NCBI RefSeq assembly: GCF_042660705.1
Contig: NZ_JBHSUQ010000001.1
Length of the DNA: 64,000 nucleotides
DNA from: Undibacterium_A arcticum
Lineage (GTDB): Bacteria; Pseudomonadota; Gammaproteobacteria; Burkholderiales; Burkholderiaceae_D
Direction: 5' to 3' (one strand)
Shown here: positions 28,693 to 38,078 of the stretch, one piece after another
Layout: each line of letters opens with the position of its first letter
Numbering within the stretch: position 1 is the stretch's first letter
The notes under the pieces: generated by a model
The model's input: only the letters and a program-made list of their open reading frames with translations
Told to the model about the DNA's origin: nothing
The model's database searches: none
Translations under genes and position numbers: made by a program

Positions 28693-30024
28693 TCAGTGCT
28701 TCATGGCGGACCTGCTCTTGCAAGACCCGTGGCCCATTTGTGCGGACCCCCGACGCGGCATTCCGGTAAATGCAAAATCAAGCTCAGGCTGACGGCCGCC
28801 AACGATATCCGCAATCGCGCGTCCGGAGCCGCAGCCCATGGTCCAGCCCAGAGTGCCGTGCCCGGTGTTCAAAAACAGGTTGGCGAATTTCGTCTTGCCG
28901 ATATAGGGCACGTTCGACGGTGTCAGCGGACGCAAGCCGGCCCAGTAGGTCGGGTTGTCGTAGTCGCAAGCACCCGGAAACAACGCGCGAACGCGCCGCG
29001 TGATGGCATCGCAGCGCGCTGGGTTGAGTTCACGAGTGTAGCCGTTCAATTCGCAGGTTCCGGCCACGCGCAGGCGGTCGCCCAGGCGCGACAGTACCAG
29101 CTTGTGGCTGTCGTCGGTCAGCGATACGGTCGGCGCGGCTTGTGCATTGATGATCCGGTAAGTGGCGGAATAGCCTTTGCCGGGATAGATCATCAGCTCG
29201 ATGCCGAGCGGCTTCAGCAGCGGCGCAGAGAAACTGCCGAGCGCCACCACGAACGCGTCAGCCTGCAGCGTCCGGTGCCGACCGTTTGCATCGATCACTT
29301 CGACACCGGTAATCTGCATACCAGCGCCGCTGCCTTCAGAGAGCAAGCGCGTGACCGTGGTATTGAAACGGAACTGTACACCGGCTTCGGCCGCTTTTGC
29401 AGCCAGGCCGACCGTGAACTTGTAGACGTCGCCGGATTCATCGGTTGAAGTGAAGTCGCCGCCGACAATCTGGTCGCGCATGCCAGCCAGTGCTGGTTCC
29501 AGCGCCAAGATTTCGTCTGTGCTGACGGGGTTGCGTGGACAACCCAGTTCGCGCATCAATGCCGCGGCCGCGAGCGACTTGTCGAATTCTCTTTGGTCGG
29601 TATAGAAATGCAGGATGCCGCGTGTCAGGCAATCGTAATCGAGACCGGTTTCGACACGGACGGCATGCAAGGTCTGGCGGCTGTATTCCGCGATCGCGAC
29701 AATCTGGCGGATGTTGTCGTCGACGCGACCCGGCATGCACTCGCGCAGAAAGTGCAGGCACCATTTCCATTGCAGCAGATCGGGCTGAAGCCGGAACAAC
29801 AATGGCGCATCCTCACGGCCTAGCCATTTCAACACTTTGAGCAGGGTATGCGGATTTGCCCACGGTTCCGCATGCGACACCGAGATCTGGCAGCCGTTTG
29901 CAAAGCTGGTCTCCAGCGCAACGCCGGGCTGCCGTTCGAGTACCGTCACCTCATGGCCTGCCTTGCGCAGGAACCAGGCGGACGCCGTACCTACGATGCC
30001 GGAGCCTAACACGATGACTTTCAT
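28693..30024 (-). CDS. dadA: D-amino acid dehydrogenase (DadA family flavoprotein)
   Basis: FAD-dependent oxidoreductase of 443 residues. The N-terminal FAD motif is VIVLGSGIVGTASAWFLRKAG, followed by ETSFANGCQIS (SFANAGQIS in typical DadA); the C-terminal PTYWAGLRPLTPSNVPYIG and LFLNTGHGTLGWTMGCGSG match DadA. It deaminates D-amino acids or related amines and passes electrons to the membrane chain. The ATG at 30024 is chosen because the family starts there. It follows yeiH copy 2 by 29 bases. In this sulfonate island an amino-sulfonate substrate is conceivable, because the large subunit of taurine dehydrogenase belongs to the same broad flavoprotein family, but this is speculation. Confidence 0.85.
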   Translation of the reverse strand: MKVIVLGSGIVGTASAWFLRKAGHEVTVLERQPGVALETSFANGCQISVSHAEPWANPHTLLKVLKWLGREDAPLLFRLQPDLLQWKWCLHFLRECMPGRVDDNIRQIVAIAEYSRQTLHAVRVETGLDYDCLTRGILHFYTDQREFDKSLAAAALMRELGCPRNPVSTDEILALEPALAGMRDQIVGGDFTSTDESGDVYKFTVGLAAKAAEAGVQFRFNTTVTRLLSEGSGAGMQITGVEVIDANGRHRTLQADAFVVALGSFSAPLLKPLGIELMIYPGKGYSATYRIINAQAAPTVSLTDDSHKLVLSRLGDRLRVAGTCELNGYTRELNPARCDAITRRVRALFPGACDYDNPTYWAGLRPLTPSNVPYIGKTKFANLFLNTGHGTLGWTMGCGSGRAIADIVGGRQPELDFAFTGMPRRGSAQMGHGSCKSRSAMKH

Positions 30025-30053
30025 GGGGTCTCCCGTTATCCGCAGGGATGGTG

Positions 30054-31115
30054 TTACCGGCTCAGCAGCAGCGCGCCGATCACCAGCACCGCGATCCATA
30101 TCGTTTCCATCACCAGCATGATGACCGGCCGCCAGCCCAGCGATGCCAATGATTGGAATGAAGTCTTTACTCCCAGCGCAGCAATGGCGGTCACCAGGCA
30201 AGCGCGCGATGCGTCACTGATCCAGCCGCCGACCTGGTGAGGGATGAAACCGATGCTATTGACGATGACGAGAAATACGAAGCCGATCAGGAAGAACGGC
30301 ACCAGCGGCGGTGCATCGAATTCCGTTTTACCACTTTTGGTCTTGAACGCGATCGACAGGCCGAGCACTACCGGCACCAGGCAGGCGACCCGCGTCAACT
30401 TGACGAAGGTTGCGACGTCGCCAGTGTGGTTAGACACCAGATAACCGGCGCCGACGACTTGCGCAACGTCATGGATGGTACCGCCGATAAACACGCCGGC
30501 TTCGGTCGCATCGAGGCCGATTAATTTTACCAGCAGCGGATACACGATCATTGCCATGGTCGACAGACTGGTGACACCGACCACCGTCAGCAATGTGAAT
30601 TTCGTTTTCCTTGGTCTGTGGTAATACTGCGGAAATCGCCATCGCCGCTGACGCACCACAAATCGCGACCGAACCGCCCGAGAGCAAACCCTCCGCGATC
30701 GGGCGTTTCAGCCACTTCGACAGTAGATACCCGAATCCTATCGTTGCCAGCAAAGCGCCAATCACGATAGCCAACGGCGCAATCCCGACCGACACGATTT
30801 GCGCCAGTGTGATGCGTACTCCCAATAATGCGACGCCGGTTCTCAGCAATACCTTGCTGCAGAACTCGATTCCGGGCTGGCACGTCGGATCCTGGGACAG
30901 GAAATGAAATGCCAGGCCAAAAACAAGGCATATAACAGTTGCGGCCCGCCATAATTCATCGAAATAAACGACGCGGACAATGCAATTGCAGTCGCCACGG
31001 CCACGCCTGGCCAATTTCGCCGCACGGCGCTGGGACGCCAGATGGCAACCGCAGATGATAGATAGAGAATGTCCTTGTCGGATACGCGTGACGCGATTGC
31101 AGTTTGTGTTTTCAT
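30054..31115 (-). CDS. YeiH/UPF0324 family membrane protein, putative sulfate/sulfite exporter (copy 2, two frameshifts)
   Basis: Paralogue of the protein at 16940, sharing FCSKVLLRTGVALLGVRI, SVAICGASAAMAISAVLP and GGTIHDVAQVVGAGY. About 350 residues. Two frameshifts interrupt it: an A5 run on the plus strand at 30919-30923 (six expected) and TTT at 30600-30602 (two bases short). The start is the ATG at 31115 (MKTQTAIASR). It is followed by dadA with 29 bases between them. Nucleotide similarity with copy 1 extends into other frames at the 3' end, consistent with duplication of a yeiH-dadA unit. Confidence 0.82.
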
Positions 31116-31130
31116 TGGGGAACTCAAAAA

Positions 31131-31235
31131 TGAAATATATTTCAAATATTGATGTGATTCATCTCGTTTTTTGGATAATACACTAGAGAGGGCGCTTGTA
31201 AATAGATTTTTCGATATTTTGAAACAAAATGTTCC
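31131..31235 (-). promoter_or_regulatory. Palindromes upstream of yeiH copy 2
   Basis: Two candidate operator sites lie just upstream of the yeiH-dadA start: a perfect 14-bp palindrome TGAAATATATTTCA (31131-31144) and GAAACAAAATGTTCC (31221-31235). The latter differs at one base from the core of the palindrome upstream of yeiH copy 1. Confidence 0.45.
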
Positions 31236-31733
31236 GAATAATCTATATTTGTGTCGCTGGCTCGACCTGAGCATCTTTGGGACTGGTGCAGGGACATCCC
31301 GGCTGCGCGTTGTGCCCCCGAATTGGTTGGGTGAAGCATAGCCAGGCGCCGAGTGCATTCGCCCGGCACGGTTGGCCAAACCCTGCTGCAACGCTGGCCA
31401 GAATGCGCGGATGGCGTTAAGAACTGAGATCGACGAGTTTCACCTGCATGGCAGGGCGGTGCTCCGGGAATGCAAAAAGAAGCAGAGAACCGCTGTTGTC
31501 CAACGCGCTGTTTGAGAAGACGCTGAATATGCGCGCCGTTTTTTTGCGCCATGAATACGAGCAAATACGATTGCCCAGCAGAAGGGGTTTCATTGCCTCA
31601 GCAGGATAGGCCACAAGCCTGTCGGAGAAATTATTTTGCGCTATTTCTTGCCAGAAAATCCGGGTATGTGTCGACTTGCTGGCGTCGTGAGTGGGGCTGA
31701 AGATTCCGTGGTAACGAATCCTTTAGCTGACAG
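31236..31733. other. Intergenic region, about 500 bp, no clear gene
   Basis: Lies between the yeiH2 promoter and the 3' end of the iclR gene. A minus-strand reading frame at 31417-31614 (ending MQVKLVDLSS) and pieces in other frames could be remnants of a decayed gene, but I recognise no family. Confidence 0.4.
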
Positions 31734-32627
31734 TTAGTGCGACAAATCGGCATTCTTGGCCGATCGGGTCGTGCCGGAACGGGTGCGTTTTGGGCCAGGC
31801 GCTTTGCTGTCGGTGGTCGCAAGCTGCGCATTTACTTCCGTGTCCGGCGCGCTGGGTGCTTCCCCGAAATAGGCATCCGACAGGGCTTGTGCTGCAAGCC
31901 TTAAGCTGGCGACGTGCTGCAATGCCTGTTCCAAACTCATGCGGACCACCGGCGCCTGTACCGCTAGCGAGGCGCAGGTACGGCCATTCCTGTCCAGTAT
32001 CGGGACCGCCACACCGATCATGCCGACGTGAAACTCCTCGTTGTTGGTGGCGACCCTGTCCACCGTGAAGCGTTCGAGTTCTAGCTCCAGGAGAGACACA
32101 TCCGTGATCGTGTTGACGGTGCAACGCTGCAACGGCCCATTGCCGAGCAGTTTTTGGCGCTGGCTGCGCGACAGTTGGCTCAGCAGTAATTTGCCGCTGG
32201 AGGTGCAGTGCAGTGGCACGTGCGACCCTGGCTGCAGATTCAGGCGCAGCGGCGACGGGGTTTCCACCCGATCGAGATAGACCATCGCGTTGCCGTCCAA
32301 CATGGAGACATTGCAGGTTTCCCCGATTTCGTCCACCAGCCTTTGCAGAATCATGTGGGCCGGGGCCCGGACGATGGAGTTTTTCAGCACGTCCAGCGCA
32401 AACGTCGATAACCTGGCGCCTGCGGTATAGCGCTTGCTGACAGGTTCCCGCAACAGCATTCCAGCCTGTTCCAGCATGACCAGAGCGCGGTAGACCGTGG
32501 GCTTGGGGAGACCGCAGGCCGATGCGACATCGTCCAGGGAAACCGACTTGTCGGCGCGGACCACCGCTTCCAATACGGTGAACGCCCGTAATGCCGCCGA
32601 ACCTGATTGCTTTTCATTGTTCTTCAT
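31734..32627 (-). CDS. IclR-family regulator divergent to sauU (candidate SauR)
   Basis: Regulator of about 297 residues: N-terminal winged helix (VSLDDVASACGLPKPTVYRALVMLEQAG) and C-terminal effector domain (YLDRVETPSPLRLNLQPG; PLHCTSSGKLLLSQL). It is intact. I use the ATG at 32627; a GTG at 32636 is nine bases longer. A low-complexity Lys/Arg/Thr/Ala tail closes the protein. It is transcribed away from the sulfoacetate genes and probably controls them, as SauR does in Cupriavidus necator. The assignment rests on position. Confidence 0.85.
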   Translation of the reverse strand: MKNNEKQSGSAALRAFTVLEAVVRADKSVSLDDVASACGLPKPTVYRALVMLEQAGMLLREPVSKRYTAGARLSTFALDVLKNSIVRAPAHMILQRLVDEIGETCNVSMLDGNAMVYLDRVETPSPLRLNLQPGSHVPLHCTSSGKLLLSQLSRSQRQKLLGNGPLQRCTVNTITDVSLLELELERFTVDRVATNNEEFHVGMIGVAVPILDRNGRTCASLAVQAPVVRMSLEQALQHVASLRLAAQALSDAYFGEAPSAPDTEVNAQLATTDSKAPGPKRTRSGTTRSAKNADLSH

Positions 32628-32636
32628 AAGCTTCAC

Positions 32637-32803
32637 ATTTCGAAATTTCTCGTTTCATTGTCGCAGATTACAAATTCTGCAACAAGTTCGCAGAGTGCGA
32701 TTTTTCATTTATTGAAATCGTGCATTTCAATTCAAGAATTTCTCCTTGCAATTCGATTAAGTGCAAAGTATATTTAAAAAAACGAAATGCACCGTTTCGT
32801 TTT
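32637..32803. promoter_or_regulatory. Candidate IclR/SauR operators in the iclR-sauU intergenic region
   Basis: The 544-bp divergent region (32628-33171) holds no gene. It contains a perfect palindrome ATTTCGAAAT at the regulator start (32637-32646) and a 25-bp inverted repeat with 9-bp perfect arms AAAACGAAA and TTTCGTTTT around a 7-bp spacer (32779-32803). TTTCG/CGAAA half sites recur between them (for example CTCGTTTCATT). The pattern suggests operators of the adjacent IclR protein. Confidence 0.55.
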
Positions 32804-33171
32804 GTTTGTGAATCTGGGGTGCAAAGGAGTGCGGCATGGGCAATCAGGCAAGCGTGCGGGAAAACTTGATGTTCTCGCAGGGTGGCGCGACTACTCGCAA
32901 GCTTGGCTGATGTCAGCCGCCAATTTTCTCTAGCCAGCACAGCGCAGCATCACGACATAGTTGGCGTCCTGCCAAACAGCATGAATGTCGACCCCCCTTG
33001 ATGCAATTTTTTTTTGAAGGAAGGTGTAAGAAACCGAAATACAAGAGTCAACAACAATAGCTGGTCGGCAATACGGGCGCCAATCAGCTGTTACCGGCAG
33101 CTTTACAAACGGCAAGATGGCCGTAAGCCGTACAAAGTAATGATTACCACTTACAACGATAAGGCGGAGAC

Positions 33172-34478
33172 ATGAAAAAGTTCTTGAAAGTCAGACATCT
33201 AATATTGGGTCTCATGTGCTTGATGTATTTCATCGCATATATAGATCGTGTCAACATCTCGATCATTGCCCCGATGCTGAAGCAAGAGATGGGATTCACG
33301 CCGACCCAGTTGGGCCTGGTTTTTTCGGCTTTCGCTTATCCGTACGCTGCCATGCAAATCCTGGGTGGATGGTTTGCCGATAAATATGGCCCGCGCCTGG
33401 TATTGGGCATCCTCAGTACGATCTGGGCCATCGCGACGATTCTTTGCGGTTTCATGGGGCCTGTGGTCGCTGATCATGTTCCGCATTCTGTTGGGGATCG
33501 GCGAGGGCGGCGCATTTCCGGCGGCGACGCGCTCCTTCACTTATTGGATGCCCGCGACGGAGCGCGGCTTTGCCCAAGGCATCACGCATAGCTTTGCCCG
33601 TTTGGGTGGTGCTGTGACGCCGCCTATCGTGCTCGTCATTGTCGCCGCATACGGGTGGCGCGAATCCTTCATCATCCTTGGCGCGATCAGCCTGGTCTGG
33701 ACCAGTTTCTTCGTTTTCCTGTACCGCAATACGCCGCTCGAGCATAAATGGGTCAAGCCCGCGGAGATGAAGGAGATCGGCGTCAATTCGGCTGAAATGA
33801 AAAAGGCGGCGGCAGGAAAAACGCCCTGGAAAGAGATGATCAAACGGATGTGGCTGGTCACCTTCGTGGACTTTTGCTACGGCTGGTCGCTCTGGGTGTT
33901 CCTGACATGGCTACCTTCTTATCTCAAGGATGCGCGCGGGTTTGACATGAAGCAGCTTGCATTGTTCACGGCGCTGCCGCTGCTCGCCGGTGTTGTCGGC
34001 GACACGCTGGGTGGCATTCTTTCCGACTATATCTATAAGAAGACTGGAAACCTCAAGCTGGCGCGCCGCACTTTGCTGGTGGTCGGGCTGGGAGGGGCAT
34101 TGGCCTTCATCATGCCGGCAATCTATACAGAGACTCCAGTGACCGCAGTCGCCCTGCTGGCCGCATCGTTCTTCTTCCTGGAATTGACCAATGCCGTGTT
34201 GTGGAGCCTACCGCTCGACATTGCCGGCAAGTTTGCGGGAACTGCGGGCGGCATGATGAACACCGGCTTCGGGGTGGCAGGAATGGTCTCGCCAGTGGCG
34301 TTTGGTTACCTGATTCAAACGACCGGAAGCTATGAAGTGCCGTTCCTGATTTCAGCCGGGCTATTGGGTCGCAGCAATTTGCTCGCTGTGGATCGATCCG
34401 ACCAACAAGCTGAAGGAGGCGCCGCCGGAGGCGCCGTCATTCAACGGGGGGATCGCGCGAACGCTTATCGCTAAATAA
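33172..34478 (+). CDS. sauU: MFS transporter, SauU-like sulfoacetate importer (two frameshifts)
   Basis: Twelve-helix MFS transporter of the anion:cation symporter group, about 435 residues. The N-terminus LMYFIAYIDRVNISIIAP and ADKYGPRLVLG are characteristic. Frameshifts lie at GGGG 33456-33459 and GGG 34366-34368, each consistent with two missing G. After the second the protein ends at TAA 34476-34478 with a C-terminal NGGIARTLIAK. GGCGGAGA precedes the ATG. Position ahead of sauS-sauT and divergent from an IclR gene supports SauU; without that context it could be any organic acid symporter. Confidence 0.82.
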
Positions 34479-34484
34479 CCGATG

Positions 34485-34605
34485 CCATGCGCCCGGTAGG
34501 GCGCATGGCCCGGATGCGGCAATCCTGATATCGGGATCCGCAACGAATATGGCTGGAACCGGATTCTCTCACCCCGTCGCTCAGCCAGAGCGAGGGGGTG
34601 AGAAT
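34485..34605 (+). promoter_or_regulatory. Two strong hairpins between sauU and sauS
   Basis: The first is a perfect 10-bp stem CCATGCGCCC/GGGCGCATGG with a GGTA loop (34485-34508). The second is a long imperfect stem from about 34565 to 34605 (TTCTCTCACCCC pairing with GGGGGTGAGAA). Neither has a T-run, so they are more likely mRNA-stability or processing elements than terminators. Confidence 0.55.
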
Positions 34606-34669
34606 AGCAGCCCGCGAAATCAAGTGTTTCCGGGTCGAGTTAAAAACAATGCATGGATGGAGATGAAAA

Positions 34670-36096
34670 ATGTCGATTGAGAACCACATGAAAACTAATC
34701 CGGCAGCTGCCACAGAGATGGTTTCTGATCTGATCAGGAAGGCGCAAGCAGCGCAGCGCGATTATGAGCATTATTCGCAACAGCAGGTAGACGATGTGGT
34801 AGCCGCAGCAGGCTGGGCAATCATGCAACCGGAACGCAACCGGACCCTGGCCGAGATGGCCGTGCACGATACCGGTTTGGGAAACGTCGATGACAAAATC
34901 CTGAAAAACTACCGCAAGACACTGGGTCTGTTGCGTGACCTGAAAAATGTCAAGACCGTCGGCGTCATTGCCGAATATCCAGAACGCGGCCTGGTAGAGA
35001 TTGCACGCCCTGTGGGCGTAGTCGCGGCAATCACACCCTCGACCAATCCGGCGGCAACACCTGCCAATAAGGTGATCAATGCCCTCAAGGGACGCAACGC
35101 GGTCATCATTGCACCCTCGCCCAAAGGACTGAGCACCTGTGCTGCCCTGGTGGCTTACATCCATGCCGAGCTGAAAAAAGTCGGTGCACCGCTGGACCTG
35201 GTGCAATACCTGCCTGCGCCGATCACCAAGGAGGGGACTCAGGAATTGATGCGCCAGGCTGACCTGGTGGTGGCGACCGGCTCACAAAATAATATCCGCT
35301 CGGCTTATGCCAGCGGCACGCCTGCATTCGGGGTGGGCGCTGGCAACGTCGCCGTCATCATCGATAGTTCTGCCAATCTGCGTGAGGCGGCGCAAAAATA
35401 AGCAGCTCGAAAACCTTCGATAACGCAACCAGCTGTTCGTCCGAAAACAGCGTGGTCATTCTTGATTCGGTATATGACTCGGCCATCGCCGAGCTGATCG
35501 CAGCCGGCGGTGTCTTGCTCAATCCTGAAGAGAAGCGCCGGCTGCAAGAAACCATGTGGCCTAGAGGCAAACTGGACGCCGCCGTGACCGCGCAGCTCGC
35601 CCCCAAGATCGCATCACTGGCCGGACTGACCGGGTCGCGTTTTGCACAGGCCAAGTTTCTGATGGTCGAGGAAGTCGGGACCGGTCCGGAGTACCCGTAC
35701 TCGGGCGAAAAACTTTCCCCGGTGCTGACTGTGTATCGCGCGCACGACTTTGATCATGCCTGCCAGGTAGTCAATGCAGTGTATCGCTATCAGGGCGCGG
35801 GACATTCGGTGGGGATACATACCTCGGATGATGAACATGTGCTGCGTCTTGGCAACGAGTTGCCGGTGTGCCGCGTCATCGTCAATCAGGCCCATTGTTT
35901 TGCGACCGGAGGCAGCTTCGAAAACGGCCTGCCGTTTTCACTTTCGATGGGCTGCGGCACATGGGGCGGGAATAATTTTTCCGACAATATGAATTACAAG
36001 CACTACCTTAACATCACCCGCATCGTGCGCAGGATCCCGGAACGCATGCCGTCTGAAGAGGAAATATTCGGTGAATATCTGCGCAAATACAGCTAA
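34670..36096 (+). CDS. sauS: Sulfoacetaldehyde dehydrogenase (acylating), SauS-like (one frameshift)
   Basis: CoA-acylating aldehyde dehydrogenase of about 475 residues. ITPSTNPAATPANKVINALKG is the cofactor-binding segment, and the catalytic cysteine is in FDNATSCSSENSVVI (codon at 35434-35436). An A5 run at 35394-35398 should be A6; adding one A joins the two halves at AAQKISSSK. In the direction used for catabolism it reduces sulfoacetyl-CoA to sulfoacetaldehyde, the Xsc substrate. The C-terminus GCGTWGGNNFSDN is typical of the EutE/PduP-like superfamily. The sauU-sauS-sauT order makes the assignment strong. Confidence 0.88.
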
Positions 36097-36171
36097 TCAA
36101 TGATCCAGCATTCCGGAGCACACCGGGCAGAATTCTTTTGATGAATTGTACTGATTTTAGGAATCAAAACC

Positions 36172-37684
36172 ATGTTGCGCACGATTCGTGAATATGTCGA
36201 TTTTCAGGCTAAGGAACGGCCTGATGCGGTCTATCTGATTGCGCCGGAACCGAAATTACGCATGACGTTCGGTGGCCTGCAGAAAGCCTCCCGCAAGCTG
36301 ACGCACTATCTGGTCGAGCGCGGGATTCGGCCTGGGGAGAAAGTGGCGCTGTTGATGCACAACGGCTACCAAACCTGTCGCTTGTTCATCGGCGCCATGT
36401 ATGGCGGCTTTTGCGTGACCCCGCTCAATTTGCTGGCACAAGCATCACAGCTCGAATATGTACTGAACCATAGCGATGCCACGATCATATTCGTCACGCC
36501 CGACCAGCTGGAACGCCTCAATGCTGCGCTGGTCAATGTGGCGCGGGAGATTCAAATCGTTGTGTGTGATGTCGATGCGGAGGAATTCATCGCTGCGCCG
36601 GATCGCATCGCAGAGATGCCACCCGTCAGCGAGGAGCACGATGCGCTGATGATGTACACCTCAGGCACCACCGGCAAGCCGAAGGGCGTGGTACTGACCA
36701 ACCGGTCGGTCGTGTCGGGCGGGCAGTTCGTTTCCGCCGCGCACGAGTTGGGGCCGCAAGACCGGGTCATGGCTTCCCTGCCGCTATACCATATCAATGC
36801 CCAGATCGTGACTGCGACAGCGCCATTGGTGCATGGTGGTAGCCTGGTTCTGCCGCATCGGTTTGGTGTCTCGAATTTCTGGAGCTTGGTGGCGCGGTAT
36901 CAGTGTAGCTGGATCAACCTGGTTCCGACCATGATTTCATACCTGTTGAATGGTCAGGAAGCGGCGAAATGATCTGGATCTCAGCCGCGTCCGCTTCTGC
37001 CGTTCGGCTTCCGCTCCGCTGCCGCCCAGCCAGCATCGTGCTTTTGAAGACAGGTTCAAAATTGGCGTGATTGAAACCATGGGTCTCACGGAAACCGCGG
37101 CGCCGTGCTTCACCAATCCGCTCGAATCTGCGCAGCGCAAGATCGGCAGCCCGGGGCAAGCTTTTGGTAATGAGGCCAAGATCATCAATCCGGAAGGAGA
37201 TAGCCTGCCATCCGGCGCAACCGGTGAAATCATGGTGCGCGGGCCGAACGTCATGAAAGGGTATTACAAGAATCCGGAAGAGACCGCCAGATCCATGACG
37301 GCCGAAGGCTGGCTTCACACCGGTGACCTCGGCCACCTGGACGAGGATGGATTCGTGTTCGTCACCGGCCGGATCAAGGAGCTGATCATCAAGGGGGGTG
37401 AAAACATTGCACCGCGGGAGATCGACGAGGCACTGCTCAAGCACCCGTCGGTGCTTGAGGCCGCCGCCGTTGGCATCCCGGATCAGCATTACGGTCAGGA
37501 GATTATGGTGTGCGTCGTGCTCAAGGCTGGCGAGCAATGCTCCGAGGATGAACTCAGAGCGTTTTGCCAGAATGAACTCGGAGCCTACAAGACGCCCAAG
37601 CTGTTCCGTTTCCAGGCCGAGTTGCCGAAAGGGCCGTCAGGCAAGGTGCAACGCCTCAAGTTGCTGGAAACAGCGGCAGGTTAG
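36172..37684 (+). CDS. sauT: Sulfoacetate-CoA ligase, SauT-like (one frameshift)
   Basis: AMP-forming acyl-CoA synthetase of about 504 residues with TSGTTGKPKGVV, MGLTETAAPC, LHTGDLGHLDEDGFV and the C-terminal catalytic lysine in PKGPSGKVQRLKL. The frame breaks at AAA 36967-36969, where the restored sequence should run into NDLDLSRVRFCRSASAPL. It activates the imported acid to a CoA thioester; beside sauS the substrate is inferred to be sulfoacetate. Oxalate-CoA or other small-acid ligases are close relatives. Confidence 0.86.
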
Positions 37685-38078
37685 CCGCTGATCAACGGAT
37701 TCAGCCCTTCGCGCAGCGCTCAGGTTTCATCGTTGCACGCAAACTTGGCGTGGTCGATGCCGTGGAAGTGTCGCGCTTGAAACTGACGTCGCATACCGTC
37801 TATAGTGAGGATGTCACCGGCCAGAAATAGTCGGTTGCCAGTTTAAGAACCAATCCGACGGGTGGCGCCAACGAGACTGCGATAGCACCCCTGGGTAAGG
37901 TATCGAGTGCGCTATAGGACAGGGAGGGGACACCGGGCACGATCATCGCCATGGCAGGTGATGCATTCGCTGATGCAACGAAGGCAGTGATGACCAATGC
38001 AATAAAGCAAGATTGCGCGATACTAATTTCCAATCGATAACACGCTAATCAATCCGAACACCGATAACGGAGACAAGA
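37685..38078. other. Intergenic region, 394 bp, possible gene remnants
   Basis: A plus-strand frame reading GFIVARKLGVVDAVEVSRLK and ending at TAG 37828-37830 looks like the C-terminal tail of a lost gene. On the minus strand a 77-residue frame (37800-38033) starts with a hydrophobic, signal-like segment. I recognise neither. No terminator with a T-run is seen after sauT. Confidence 0.35.

Noticed and set aside
31417..31614. 65-codon minus-strand frame as a gene
   Set aside because: No ribosome-binding site, no recognisable similarity, and it lies between a promoter region and a convergent-side 3' end; left as possible remnant.
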